Shown: piece after piece, positions 8,993-16,634 of the stretch
Layout of the letters: each line of letters begins with the position of its first letter
Position numbering within the stretch: the first letter of the stretch is position 1
Assembly: GCA_050251195.1 (NCBI GenBank)
Contig: JBFWNG010000009.1
Span: 62,001-126,000 of the forward strand
Direction of reading: 5' to 3'
DNA from: JBFWNG01 sp050251195
GTDB taxonomy: Bacteria; Bdellovibrionota_B; Oligoflexia; Oligoflexales; Oligoflexaceae
Length of the DNA: 64,000 nucleotides
The notes under the pieces: model-generated
What the model was told of the DNA's origin: nothing
Database searches by the model: none
What the model saw: the letters and a program-made list of their open reading frames with translations, nothing else
Program-made: the position numbers and the translations under genes

Positions 8993-10759
8993 TCAAGTAG
9001 CTAGAGCGTTATACAGATTGAAATAGGCCCGCTTGCGGTCCAGGAGTTCGTCGTGGGAGCCGTGTTCGGAAACTGTGCCCTTATCTATTAGTATGATCTC
9101 ATCGCAGTGCTTGATGGTGGAAAGGCGGTGGGCAATGACGATCACAGTGAAAGACTTCAAGAGGGTTAAGGTGGCCTTTTGAATGGCCTGTTCGGATACG
9201 GGGTCGATAGCCGACGTGGCTTCGTCGAGGATGACAAGAACGGGTCTTTTGAGGAGAGCCCGGGCAAAGGCGATAAGTTGTCTCTGTCCCTGGGAGAGGT
9301 TATGGCCGCCCTCGCGGATCGAGGTCTGATAACCTTGAGGAAGGGCAGAGATAAAGTCGTGGGCACCGACCAGTCGGCAGGCTTGCTCGATTTCTTGGTC
9401 GGAATATTTGGCCTCTCCTAAGGATACGTTAAAGGCAATGGTACCCTCGAATAGGGCGACGTCTTGGGGAACAATAGCGATGTTTTGGCGTAAGTAGTGC
9501 GGGTCGATGGCCGCGATATCGGTGCCGTCGATGGTTATGCGGCCTTCGTAGCCTTCATACATCTTAGATAGAAGCTTGATAATGGTCGTCTTGCCGGAGC
9601 CTGTCTTGCCGACAATCGCAAGGGAGCCTTTGTCTTTAACCTCAAAGTTTATACCGTTAAGCTGCTTCTTTGCGTTGTCCTTGCCTTGGTAACTAAAAGA
9701 GACGTTGTCGAACTTAATATGCCCGGATCGGAGGGGCGAGGTGTCAGTCCCTTGTATGAAGTCGGTTCGCTCCAGGAGGGAGAATATCCGATCGAGCGAG
9801 GTGAATACGCCCTGCATCATCGCGATCTTGTTGCCCAGCTGCTTGAGCGGTTCGAAGATATTCTGAATATAGGAGACGAATGCCACCATGACGCCGAGAC
9901 TCACGGCGTTGTCCTGCTGTCCGGGGATCTGTGAAATGGCGAACCAGAGCACGACCCCAAGAGTAATGGCGGAAATGCCGTCGAGAACGGAAAACATGAA
10001 GGCGTCGAGCACGACGCTTCGCATTTGCGCGTCGCGATAATCGATCGCCATATCCAGGAACTTTCGAGAAACATACTTTTGCGCGTTGAGGAGCTTAATC
10101 GTAACAGAGCCCATGAGGCATTCTTGGGTATAGGCGTTAAGGGCCGCGATCTTGACCCGAGCCGCTAGCATAGCTTTTTTCATCGCTTTGGAGAATGTCA
10201 CCACGATAATCGAAACGAGAGGCAAAATCACGAGGACGGACAAGGCGAGCTTCGCGTCGAGAACGAACAAGCCGACCACAGCCCCTGTGAGCACCACAAC
10301 GTCGACGATAGCGGTAAGCACGCCCTGGTTGAGTGATTCGCTAAGGTTGTCAAAATCGCTTGTAGCCCTAGTGACCAACGCGCCGCTCAAGTTCTGATCG
10401 TGAAATTTTGGGGCCAGCGTGAGGACATGGCGGACGAGATGCATCCGCATATTCCGAACCATCCGATGAACCGATCTTGCTGTAAGAAGGGTCTGCGCAG
10501 CCCGCACCAGGTATTCGGAAACGACCAAAACGAAGTATACTGTTGCTCCATAGGTCACATACTTATAATCGCCCTTGAGCACCCCTTCGTCGATTGTGTG
10601 TTTGGTAACGAGGGGCAGCGCCATAGCAAGCAACGAGACGACGGGAATGAGCAACATCGTAACGATGACAAAGCGACGTTCTTCCTTTAGGAACGGCCAG
10701 ACCTTGGCAAGCAGACGAAAATCGGCGGCAAATTTCGCAGGAGCATCAGCTTTGTGCAA
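8993..10759 (-). CDS. ABC exporter half-transporter, catalytic subunit
   Basis: About 588 residues: a six-helix transmembrane domain (about 25-310) followed by a nucleotide-binding domain with Walker A (VGKTGSGKTT, about 379-388), signature LSQGQRQ (about 485), Walker B LDEATSAID with the catalytic Glu, and the H-loop IAHRLST. It exports a hydrophobic or peptide-like substrate using ATP. I chose a TTG start preceded by GAGGTGG, 14 bases inside the previous gene. In-frame ATG codons at 10783, 10801 and 10813 lack a ribosome site. With the preceding half-transporter it probably forms an MdlAB-like heterodimer, since that partner has a degenerate Walker B. It is the last gene of a four-gene operon. 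Confidence 0.9.
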   Translation of the reverse strand: MHKADAPAKFAADFRLLAKVWPFLKEERRFVIVTMLLIPVVSLLAMALPLVTKHTIDEGVLKGDYKYVTYGATVYFVLVVSEYLVRAAQTLLTARSVHRMVRNMRMHLVRHVLTLAPKFHDQNLSGALVTRATSDFDNLSESLNQGVLTAIVDVVVLTGAVVGLFVLDAKLALSVLVILPLVSIIVVTFSKAMKKAMLAARVKIAALNAYTQECLMGSVTIKLLNAQKYVSRKFLDMAIDYRDAQMRSVVLDAFMFSVLDGISAITLGVVLWFAISQIPGQQDNAVSLGVMVAFVSYIQNIFEPLKQLGNKIAMMQGVFTSLDRIFSLLERTDFIQGTDTSPLRSGHIKFDNVSFSYQGKDNAKKQLNGINFEVKDKGSLAIVGKTGSGKTTIIKLLSKMYEGYEGRITIDGTDIAAIDPHYLRQNIAIVPQDVALFEGTIAFNVSLGEAKYSDQEIEQACRLVGAHDFISALPQGYQTSIREGGHNLSQGQRQLIAFARALLKRPVLVILDEATSAIDPVSEQAIQKATLTLLKSFTVIVIAHRLSTIKHCDEIILIDKGTVSEHGSHDELLDRKRAYFNLYNALAT

Positions 10760-12464
10760 TGGCCACCTCTTCAAGCTCCGCATAGATTTTTCGCACCTCA
10801 TCAGGCTTACCATAACCAGTTTGTTTGCCGTTTTCGAGCACGAGAATCTTGTCGCAAAGCGTAAGCACCGACATGCGGTGGGACGCGATGATGGTCGTGC
10901 GTTTTTTTGTCAGTAAAACATCCGCGAGTTTCCGCTCCGTTTGGTGGTCCACCGCGGCCATAACGTCGTCGAAGAGCCATAGATTATATTCCCGCATCAG
11001 GAGACGGGCCAACGCGAGCCTTTGCTTTTGACCGCCTGAGAGGCGAATCCCGCGTTCGCCGATCTGCGTTTCCCACTTGTGTTCGAAAGATTCTATCTCG
11101 CTTGATACCTGCGCTAGCTTGGAGGATCGTTCTAGGTCATCGAACTGAAAGCTGTCGAGTCCAAGCCTCAGATTCTCCGCAATCGACGTGGAGAACAGCT
11201 GCGGTTGTTGAAGCACAAGACCGATTTTTTCCCTTAGTTCAGCCGGCGTATACGAAAGTATGTCTCGTCCGAGGAAAAATATTGTGTTGGCGGGGGGATC
11301 ATAAATGCGGGTCAGCAACATGAAGAGAGTCGATTTTCCGCTGCCGACGCGACCAAAGACTCCGAGAACCTCACGCTCCATGAGAGAAAAGGAAACATTT
11401 TCGAGGACCGCAGGACGTTCGTCGCCATAACTAAAAGACAAATTATCTACGACCAATACCGGCTGGTTTACACTGACTGGAGCGGCATGCGCGCTTGGAA
11501 GCGCATGCTCCTCCTCTCCCTCTTCAATGACGGAAAGCCGTTCGAGGGCGGTTTTTGCACGCTTCTGAATGGACAAGATGATGCCTAGAGACATTAAAGG
11601 GAACGCCAAGTTTGTGAGGTAAAGGTTGAAAGCGAGAATATCACCGACCGACAATGCGTTGCGGATGATCAAATAGCCGCCCATATAAAGCACTATGAGT
11701 TGAGATATATTGGACAGGCTCGACAAAAGAGGGAAAAAGAGTGTCCGGGTTAATATGACCTTCATATTGGTGTCATAAACGGTGTCATTCTCTTGGCTAA
11801 TTCGTTTGACGAAGCTTTCCTGCGCGGCGCTTTGTTGAATCACGTGCACGTTCACAAAGGATTCCGTCACATGATTGGTCATGCGCCCCACGGCATCAAG
11901 ATTCTGACGGCTGAATTCGTGCAATCTGGGCAGTATGACGCGCGTTACGGCCAGCATGAGTATGATGGGGAGTAGGGCCATAGCCGTGAGTTTCGCATTA
12001 ACGAGCGCCATTTTAGTGATTGTAAATACGAGCAAGAATCCGAGGTTGAAAATCTGCAGCACTGCAAAAGCGTAAAAGACCCGCAAATGTTGCATATCGT
12101 TCGAAAGTCTGGAAATAAGGTCGCCCATGCCGAACTTGTCGAAAAACGTTTGCGGGAGGTTAATGACCTTCGAAAAGAAGTAGGCTTTGGAACTCACCTC
12201 AAGTTGTCGTCCAGGCCAGAAAATAAATATTCGTGACAGCCCTCTCGCAATGAGTTGTGTAAAACCCAACCCGATGATCACAAGAGTGAGATTGCGAAGA
12301 TTATCAGCCGGGGTTTCCTTTCCCAGTTCATTGACGACCTTCTTCGCGAGTTGGGGGATTTCAAGTGTGATAAGGTTAGTGCCGGCCAGGAAAATCAGGC
12401 CGATAACGTACCATCGCCACTGGGATAAAACGAATTTCTTCGTAAAAGTCTTAAACGTCAGCAT
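10746..12464 (-). CDS. ABC exporter half-transporter, degenerate-site subunit
   Basis: A 572-residue TMD-NBD half-transporter: six membrane helices (about 15-310), Walker A GRVGSGKST (about 371-379), signature LSGGQKQRL (about 472), and Walker B LWLFDDVMAAVD with Asp where the catalytic Glu should be. The H-loop SHRMS is present. Such Glu-to-Asp subunits are known in heterodimeric exporters (MdlA, TM287, BmrC type), where they pair with a subunit having a complete site; the adjacent gene fits that role. It overlaps its upstream ATPase gene by 14 bases and the downstream half-transporter by about 14 bases, indicating translational coupling. The substrate is unknown. Confidence 0.92.
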   Translation of the reverse strand: MLTFKTFTKKFVLSQWRWYVIGLIFLAGTNLITLEIPQLAKKVVNELGKETPADNLRNLTLVIIGLGFTQLIARGLSRIFIFWPGRQLEVSSKAYFFSKVINLPQTFFDKFGMGDLISRLSNDMQHLRVFYAFAVLQIFNLGFLLVFTITKMALVNAKLTAMALLPIILMLAVTRVILPRLHEFSRQNLDAVGRMTNHVTESFVNVHVIQQSAAQESFVKRISQENDTVYDTNMKVILTRTLFFPLLSSLSNISQLIVLYMGGYLIIRNALSVGDILAFNLYLTNLAFPLMSLGIILSIQKRAKTALERLSVIEEGEEEHALPSAHAAPVSVNQPVLVVDNLSFSYGDERPAVLENVSFSLMEREVLGVFGRVGSGKSTLFMLLTRIYDPPANTIFFLGRDILSYTPAELREKIGLVLQQPQLFSTSIAENLRLGLDSFQFDDLERSSKLAQVSSEIESFEHKWETQIGERGIRLSGGQKQRLALARLLMREYNLWLFDDVMAAVDHQTERKLADVLLTKKRTTIIASHRMSVLTLCDKILVLENGKQTGYGKPDEVRKIYAELEEVAIAQS

Positions 12465-13179
12465 GCGTTTCCAAGAAGAACTCCTCTTCCAAGCGTCGTT
12501 CTTTGGCGAGGTAGTCCAAATTGTTCCAAGAGTGAATTGTGCTCATCTTCCCACGTTTAAGAAAGTACGCATTATCGCAGAGTTTGGCAACGAAAGGTAA
12601 GATGTGCGTAGAAATAATCGTTGTCATGCCGTTTTGCTGGCGTTCTTTAAGAAGATTCTCCAGCGCGCGAATGTGAATGATATCGAGGCCGGAAAACGGT
12701 TCGTCAAGGACGAGAAAGGACGGCTTATGCATGCTCGCGAGGGCCAAGCCTACCCGTTTCTTCATGCCGTGAGAGAGCGTTCCTAAGGCTAAATCGTTAA
12801 AATCAGTGCAGTCCCAAAACTGCAGAGCGTGAGCCACTTGTTCGTCGGCCATTTCCAAGTCGTGAAGGCGAGCACTGTAGCTCAACATCTCTGTTGCCGT
12901 CACCCAATTGGGGAAGCCGAGCTTCTGAGGCAAGTAACCCAGTTTGCGCTTTAGATCGAAACGTTCGGGCACGAGTTTTTGATTCTCGAAAAAAATCTCT
13001 CCTGACGTTGCGTCGAGATTGCCGGTAACGAGTCCGAAGAACGTAGACTTGCCAGCACCGTTCTTTCCCAAAATAGCAATGGTAGCTCCGGGGCCGACTT
13101 CAAGGCTTACGGGTCCGAGGCAAAATCCATCATCGGAAAATTGCTTCGTGACGTTTCTAACTTGTACGGGTGACTTCAT
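12451..13179 (-). CDS. ABC transporter ATP-binding protein
   Basis: A 242-residue stand-alone nucleotide-binding subunit: Walker A GKNGAGKST (38-46), a variant signature LSHGMKKR (about 137), Walker B FLVLDEPFSGLD and an H-loop STH. This pattern is typical of ABC-2/CcmA-like ATPases that energise a separate membrane subunit. The adjacent upstream gene encodes a polytopic membrane protein, with TAA immediately followed by this ATG, so the two probably form one transporter. A C-terminal tail rich in Glu overlaps the next gene. Its cargo is unknown. Confidence 0.9.
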   Translation of the reverse strand: MKSPVQVRNVTKQFSDDGFCLGPVSLEVGPGATIAILGKNGAGKSTFFGLVTGNLDATSGEIFFENQKLVPERFDLKRKLGYLPQKLGFPNWVTATEMLSYSARLHDLEMADEQVAHALQFWDCTDFNDLALGTLSHGMKKRVGLALASMHKPSFLVLDEPFSGLDIIHIRALENLLKERQQNGMTTIISTHILPFVAKLCDNAYFLKRGKMSTIHSWNNLDYLAKERRLEEEFFLETHADV

Positions 13180-14277
13180 TTAAGCTCTATAGTACAGATC
13201 GCGTTCGTAATAAGCCGTATAATATCCAACGATCGGCACAAGGACTACACTTAAAAAGTGTGCGAGGATCGCCGTGGCGACGAACAACCCGACGAGAAAC
13301 AGCACCGAAACTTGAATAAAGGGGCGTCGGGCGTCTATTTGAAATAGTAGGCCAGGAGCTAGAAGAACAGGGGTTACTTGGGCAGCCACTACCTTGCCCA
13401 ACTCGATTCGATCGCTGGGGCCTATGACGAGAAAAGGCGTCGCAATAAGCACAAAACCTGCCGTAAAAATAAGAGCGAGTAAGTAATAGCATCGTAGGTA
13501 GTCCGCGTGCGAAACTCCCATGAGCTTTTCGGCCCAGCCCCCGCTCAGGTCCTCTTTAAGCTGCAAAAACAATTGGCTGGCAGCGACAAGCCCACTTAGA
13601 AACGCAAGCAAGAAGACGAGAATAAAGGCGGTTCCGCGAGCAAGAAAGAGCCAGGCCGCCAAAGCCAGCAACGCTGCAAACAAGAGGTTGAATCGCGTTA
13701 CAGGATTCCTCATCGCCATTTGGACCGACCGCCATTTCACCATCGTCCAGATCCTGTGGTTCGTCCATAGGTAAAGAGAACGGCGGCGCTGAGGTGCAGC
13801 CCGAACTGATATAAGCGAAAAAAGCGCGCCGAGAAGGATTTGCGAAAGGATGAGACCCGATACTTGGCTGATTGTGAGACCCTCAAGCCACTCTTTGCAG
13901 ACTACAATATATACCGTCACGAGCGTCGCCAACGTGACGGCGTTATGCCAGAGGCGCGCCCGCGACAGATTCTTGGGGTTCTCTCCCAACACGAGCAACT
14001 GACTTCCAAATTGCTTAAAAGCATCGCTCTTGACCGAACCGACGACGATCTTGGTGACAAGAGAAGCAAAGACAATCATGGCAAGAAAAACAAAATTTGC
14101 GTGCGTTTGAGCAGGTATCTCAACAGCCTTTGCCGTAAGGAAGTCAAAGAAAACATACCCGAACAAAGCCAAAAGAACGATACAGCTGAGGAGTACTGTT
14201 ATTTCTCTATAAAAATCGACTGCTACGCGCCTTATGAGACTTTTTAGATACCACACATAGATTAAAAAGGACTGCAT
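13180..14277 (-). CDS. polytopic membrane protein, probable ABC transporter permease
   Basis: A 365-residue protein with about eight to ten hydrophobic segments: helices near 22-48, 62-80, 110-128, 135-155, two near 195-235, and several between 265 and 355. No sequence motif identifies the family. Its position directly before the ATPase gene suggests that it is the membrane subunit of that transporter. It is the first gene of a four-gene operon that ends with the heterodimeric exporter pair. Permease function is inferred from context and topology. Confidence 0.75.
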   Translation of the reverse strand: MQSFLIYVWYLKSLIRRVAVDFYREITVLLSCIVLLALFGYVFFDFLTAKAVEIPAQTHANFVFLAMIVFASLVTKIVVGSVKSDAFKQFGSQLLVLGENPKNLSRARLWHNAVTLATLVTVYIVVCKEWLEGLTISQVSGLILSQILLGALFSLISVRAAPQRRRSLYLWTNHRIWTMVKWRSVQMAMRNPVTRFNLLFAALLALAAWLFLARGTAFILVFLLAFLSGLVAASQLFLQLKEDLSGGWAEKLMGVSHADYLRCYYLLALIFTAGFVLIATPFLVIGPSDRIELGKVVAAQVTPVLLAPGLLFQIDARRPFIQVSVLFLVGLFVATAILAHFLSVVLVPIVGYYTAYYERDLYYRA

Positions 14278-14442
14278 TTATAGCCGCTTATAGAGTTATC
14301 TCTTTCGCATTGTAGGGCTTAGCCTGAGTTCCTACAAGTGCAAAGAAACTCTACGGTTTTTATTTGGTGGTTGTAAGGTTCAAAAAACTGGGAATAATAG
14401 GCGCATTAAGCTTTGCAGCTCGGTTTCGCCCCAGGAGGTCAA

Positions 14443-14670
14443 GTGGTACGCAAGCGTAAAACGGTTTCTCTCGAGATGGTAAAAAATGAAATTCGCCGCG
14501 GTAATGCAGGCGGCGTTGAAAACTATTGTGGCTGGTGTGTTTTTGTAGACGCTTCAGGCCACCACAGCTACGTTGTCGACGAAAATAACGATCCTGTATC
14601 GTATAGCCGCGTGAGCATCCTCAAGACTATATCCAAGCAAGTTATAAAAGTATCTGAAACAACTCTTTAG
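14443..14670 (+). CDS. small protein of unknown function
   Basis: A 75-residue protein starting at GTG with AGGAGG four bases upstream; a TTG 30 bases earlier is possible but has no ribosome site. It is basic at the N-terminus, with a YCGWC motif (two Cys in CxxC-like spacing) and a short beta-rich middle (CVFVDASGHHSYVVDE). The CxxC could bind metal or act in redox, but no family is recognised. A terminator-like hairpin follows. Confidence 0.6.
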   Translation: MVRKRKTVSLEMVKNEIRRGNAGGVENYCGWCVFVDASGHHSYVVDENNDPVSYSRVSILKTISKQVIKVSETTL

Positions 14671-14717
14671 ATCGTTATCCTGATTAGATCGTCATCCTGA
14701 GCGAAGCGAAGGATCTC
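14671..14717. repeat. dispersed repeat copy, reverse orientation, with a truncated second copy
   Basis: GTCATCCTGAGCGAAGCGAA followed by GGATCTC is the reverse complement of the element at 8.9, 18.8 and 60.2 kb. A shortened relative (ATCGTTATCCTGA) precedes it. It lies between convergent genes. Confidence 0.85.
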
Positions 14718-14719
14718 AA

Positions 14720-14753
14720 GACAAAAAAAACGGGTCAATTCAATGACCCGTTT
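14720..14753 (-). terminator. rho-independent terminator of the H1-like gene
   Basis: AAACGGGTCA/TGACCCGTTT arms around ATTCAA. On the minus strand eight T residues follow the stem, a classic intrinsic terminator about 30 bases past the H1-like stop. It can also act on the plus strand, where a TTTAAAATTTTT tract follows. Confidence 0.88.
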
Positions 14754-14783
14754 AAAATTTTTAGCTAAAAACTTTGCTACAAA

Positions 14784-15050
14784 TTAGCGCTTCTTCTTAG
14801 AAGACTTTTTCTTAGTCGCTTTTTTCTTTGTAGCTTTTTTAGTAGCTTTTTTCTTGGTGGCCTTTTTCTTTGTAGCTTTTTTAGTAGCTTTTTTCTTGGT
14901 GGCCTTTTTCTTTGCAGCTTTTTTAGTAGCTTTTTTCTTGGTGGCCTTTTTAGCGGCTTTTTTCTTAGTCGCTTTTTTTCTTGTGGCCTTCTTCGCTGTT
15001 CCGCCTGCTGCAGATTCATTGTCTACAGCTGTGATGTCGATACTTTCCAA
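14784..15050 (-). CDS. histone H1-like lysine/alanine-rich protein
   Basis: An 88-residue protein. The first 20 residues are acidic or neutral (ESIDITAVDNESAAGG); the rest is almost only Lys, Ala and Thr in KKATKK-type repeats, ending KKSSKKKR. It resembles the C-terminal tails of histone H1 and the bacterial AlgP/HctB-like proteins, which bind DNA non-specifically and compact the nucleoid. The DNA coding for the tail contains near-identical 42-base units (14 codons), so the length is likely to vary between strains. The start is a TTG with GGAGG six bases upstream. The gene stands alone with its own terminator. Confidence 0.85.
   Translation of the reverse strand: MESIDITAVDNESAAGGTAKKATRKKATKKKAAKKATKKKATKKAAKKKATKKKATKKATKKKATKKKATKKATKKKATKKKSSKKKR
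14821..14950. repeat. 42-bp in-frame tandem repeat inside the H1-like gene
   Basis: About three copies of a 42-base unit, each encoding 14 residues of Lys/Ala/Thr sequence. Differences between units are single bases such as Thr/Ala codon changes. Recombination between units would change the tail length without shifting the frame. Confidence 0.85.
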
Positions 15051-15185
15051 GGGGTACCTCCTAAATGTGTTAAAAGTTACGACAATAAAATTACTTTCTA
15101 CTAATAGTGTTACCTAAAACTAAATCAGATTTCAATATTTTGATGAATAAACTTTGCATTTTTTTTTGAGTTAATAGTTTTATGG

Positions 15186-15207
15186 AATCCTGAACCAGGA
15201 TTTTTTT
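15186..15207 (+). terminator. orphan intrinsic terminator on the plus strand
   Basis: AATCCTG/CAGGATT arms around AAC, followed by a run of seven T on the plus strand. No plus-strand gene lies directly upstream, because the neighbours on both sides are minus-strand. On the minus strand it lies just past the PilZ gene and may serve that gene weakly. Confidence 0.65.
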
Positions 15208-15263
15208 GAGTCGAAAATGGTCGTGTAGGCAGTCGTGGAAATTGCTTAGAAAGCTTGCTGTAT

Positions 15264-15599
15264 CTATTTCTCAACGCATCCGGCTTCGACGAAAACTTGC
15301 TCGAGGTCGATCGTTTTCTTTCGACAAATCAGTCCGTAGCGAAATTGGTTGGTTTTCCCAAAGTCGGGTCGTCCCCAAGAAACTTCGAGTTCGATGACGC
15401 TTGTTGGAGTTTGCAATTCGACAATCATCCCTTCAGACAAATTCGCCGTCGTCAGAATACCGACGCCTTGGGCTGATACATCAACGGGACGGCACGCTAT
15501 GAACTGTGTGGTTCCCTGAATGCAAAGTTTGCCCGGTAGAAGACCTGTAAGTTTTTTGCGCTTCTCACGTCGTCGCTCTGAAAACTGCGGCATGCTCAT
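15264..15599 (-). CDS. PilZ domain protein, candidate c-di-GMP receptor
   Basis: A 111-residue single-domain protein with PilZ hallmarks: a basic RRREKRKK stretch at residues 9-16 (the RxxxR c-di-GMP site) and DVSAQGVGI near residues 40-48 (the DxSxxGxG motif). It would bind the second messenger and regulate a partner protein, possibly for motility or surface functions. A diguanylate cyclase is encoded elsewhere in this window. AAGGGG lies near the ATG; a second ATG two codons later is possible. The divergent neighbour is the ImmA/IrrE-like gene. Confidence 0.82.
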   Translation of the reverse strand: MSMPQFSERRREKRKKLTGLLPGKLCIQGTTQFIACRPVDVSAQGVGILTTANLSEGMIVELQTPTSVIELEVSWGRPDFGKTNQFRYGLICRKKTIDLEQVFVEAGCVEK

Positions 15600-15654
15600 A
15601 TGGAGCCCCTTTCAACAAATACAAACGTCATTGCAGACTCGTTAAAGTAGTTTG

Positions 15655-15670
15655 TCGGCATTTTTGCCGA
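15655..15670. other. small hairpin between divergent genes
   Basis: TCGGCA/TGCCGA arms around TTTT lie in the 209-base region between the PilZ gene and the ImmA/IrrE-like gene. It may be a regulatory site or a leader hairpin; no further assignment is possible. Confidence 0.35.
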
Positions 15671-15808
15671 ATGTTTGAGTCATCTTATAAAGTCCTTTCA
15701 TATTAGTGTGTTGCTGGTGTTTTTGCGAGGTTAGCCCCGGTGCCGTTGATGACCTTTTCTAGAAAAAATGGAGTACAATAGAAATGAAACCAAAGCATAG
15801 GCTCAGTT

Positions 15809-16576
15809 ATGTTAGCTATTTTTCCCAAGGTAGCGGAATGCGCCTTAGACCAAGACGTCGAAAAACTTGCGTGTATGGTGAGGCATTATTTCGGTGCCGA
15901 CAAAGGTTATCGTCCCCAGATCTCTGTTCTTGAGATATGTGAAAGCATCTCGTTGCCGGTTTACAAGTACGATTTGAATTATGCGGGAGCTCTGGTTTGT
16001 AAGGACCAAGCTGGTGCTTTCGAGGCGTGTCTTTTCCTCAATGGGAATTTCGCGACCGAATTCGAGCGGGAGTTTACCACGGCGCATATGCTCGGCCATT
16101 TCCTATTACATATCCAGCCTAGCATCATTCGCGGCGAGCTTAAGAGTAGGGGCTTTAAGGAAGCCGTATCGGTACACGAAAGGTATGCGAAGGGAGTTTA
16201 TGACGGCACCCGGGAAGCAGCTTTAGAAAAGCAGGCCGACGATTTTGCGGCCTCGTTATTTATGCCCTACGGAATGCTAAACAGGGCTCGCCTCAGAATT
16301 GGCGACAATAACAAGTTGGCCGATTTCTTCGGAGTACCCCCCGGCGTTCTCGCTCGTCGAATACAGACGATTAGTCAAGCCGAGTTGACGCCTGAACCGG
16401 GACTCGTTCACAAGAATGCCGACGTCGAACATGTTCCCTCTCCGAATTTCCTTCAGCTCTATCAAACTATGGACAAAGCCAAAGCGGAACCGCCCCGTGC
16501 GGAAGCGCCTAAGTCCGGAAAAGGCATGGACCGAATCCGCGAAATAGCTCGCAAACTCGACGCAGGCGTCAAATAG
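15809..16576 (+). CDS. ImmA/IrrE-like (DUF955) protein lacking the catalytic Glu
   Basis: A 255-residue protein with the ImmA/IrrE zinc-protease layout: a HxxxH helix at residues 93-97 and a second conserved helix with E140 in EKQADDFAASLFMP, the usual third ligand region. The motif reads HMLGH rather than HELGH. The His ligands remain but the catalytic Glu is replaced by Met (codon ATG), so it is probably a pseudoprotease. Family members cleave repressors such as ImmR or DdrO. Residues about 200-255 are a charged linker and tail. It lies 58 bases upstream of the acetoacetyl-CoA synthetase gene and may be cotranscribed with it. Confidence 0.82.
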   Translation: MLAIFPKVAECALDQDVEKLACMVRHYFGADKGYRPQISVLEICESISLPVYKYDLNYAGALVCKDQAGAFEACLFLNGNFATEFEREFTTAHMLGHFLLHIQPSIIRGELKSRGFKEAVSVHERYAKGVYDGTREAALEKQADDFAASLFMPYGMLNRARLRIGDNNKLADFFGVPPGVLARRIQTISQAELTPEPGLVHKNADVEHVPSPNFLQLYQTMDKAKAEPPRAEAPKSGKGMDRIREIARKLDAGVK

Positions 16577-16634
16577 AGATCCGCTTGAGATCGCCCGTTC
16601 ATAGTGGCATAAATAACGACAATGGAGTGTCGCT

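Noticed and set aside
14854..15117. Hydrophobic frame of repeated VAFFLVAF opposite the H1-like gene
   Set aside because: It is the mirror of Lys/Ala codons read in reverse; it mimics a membrane protein but has no separate support.
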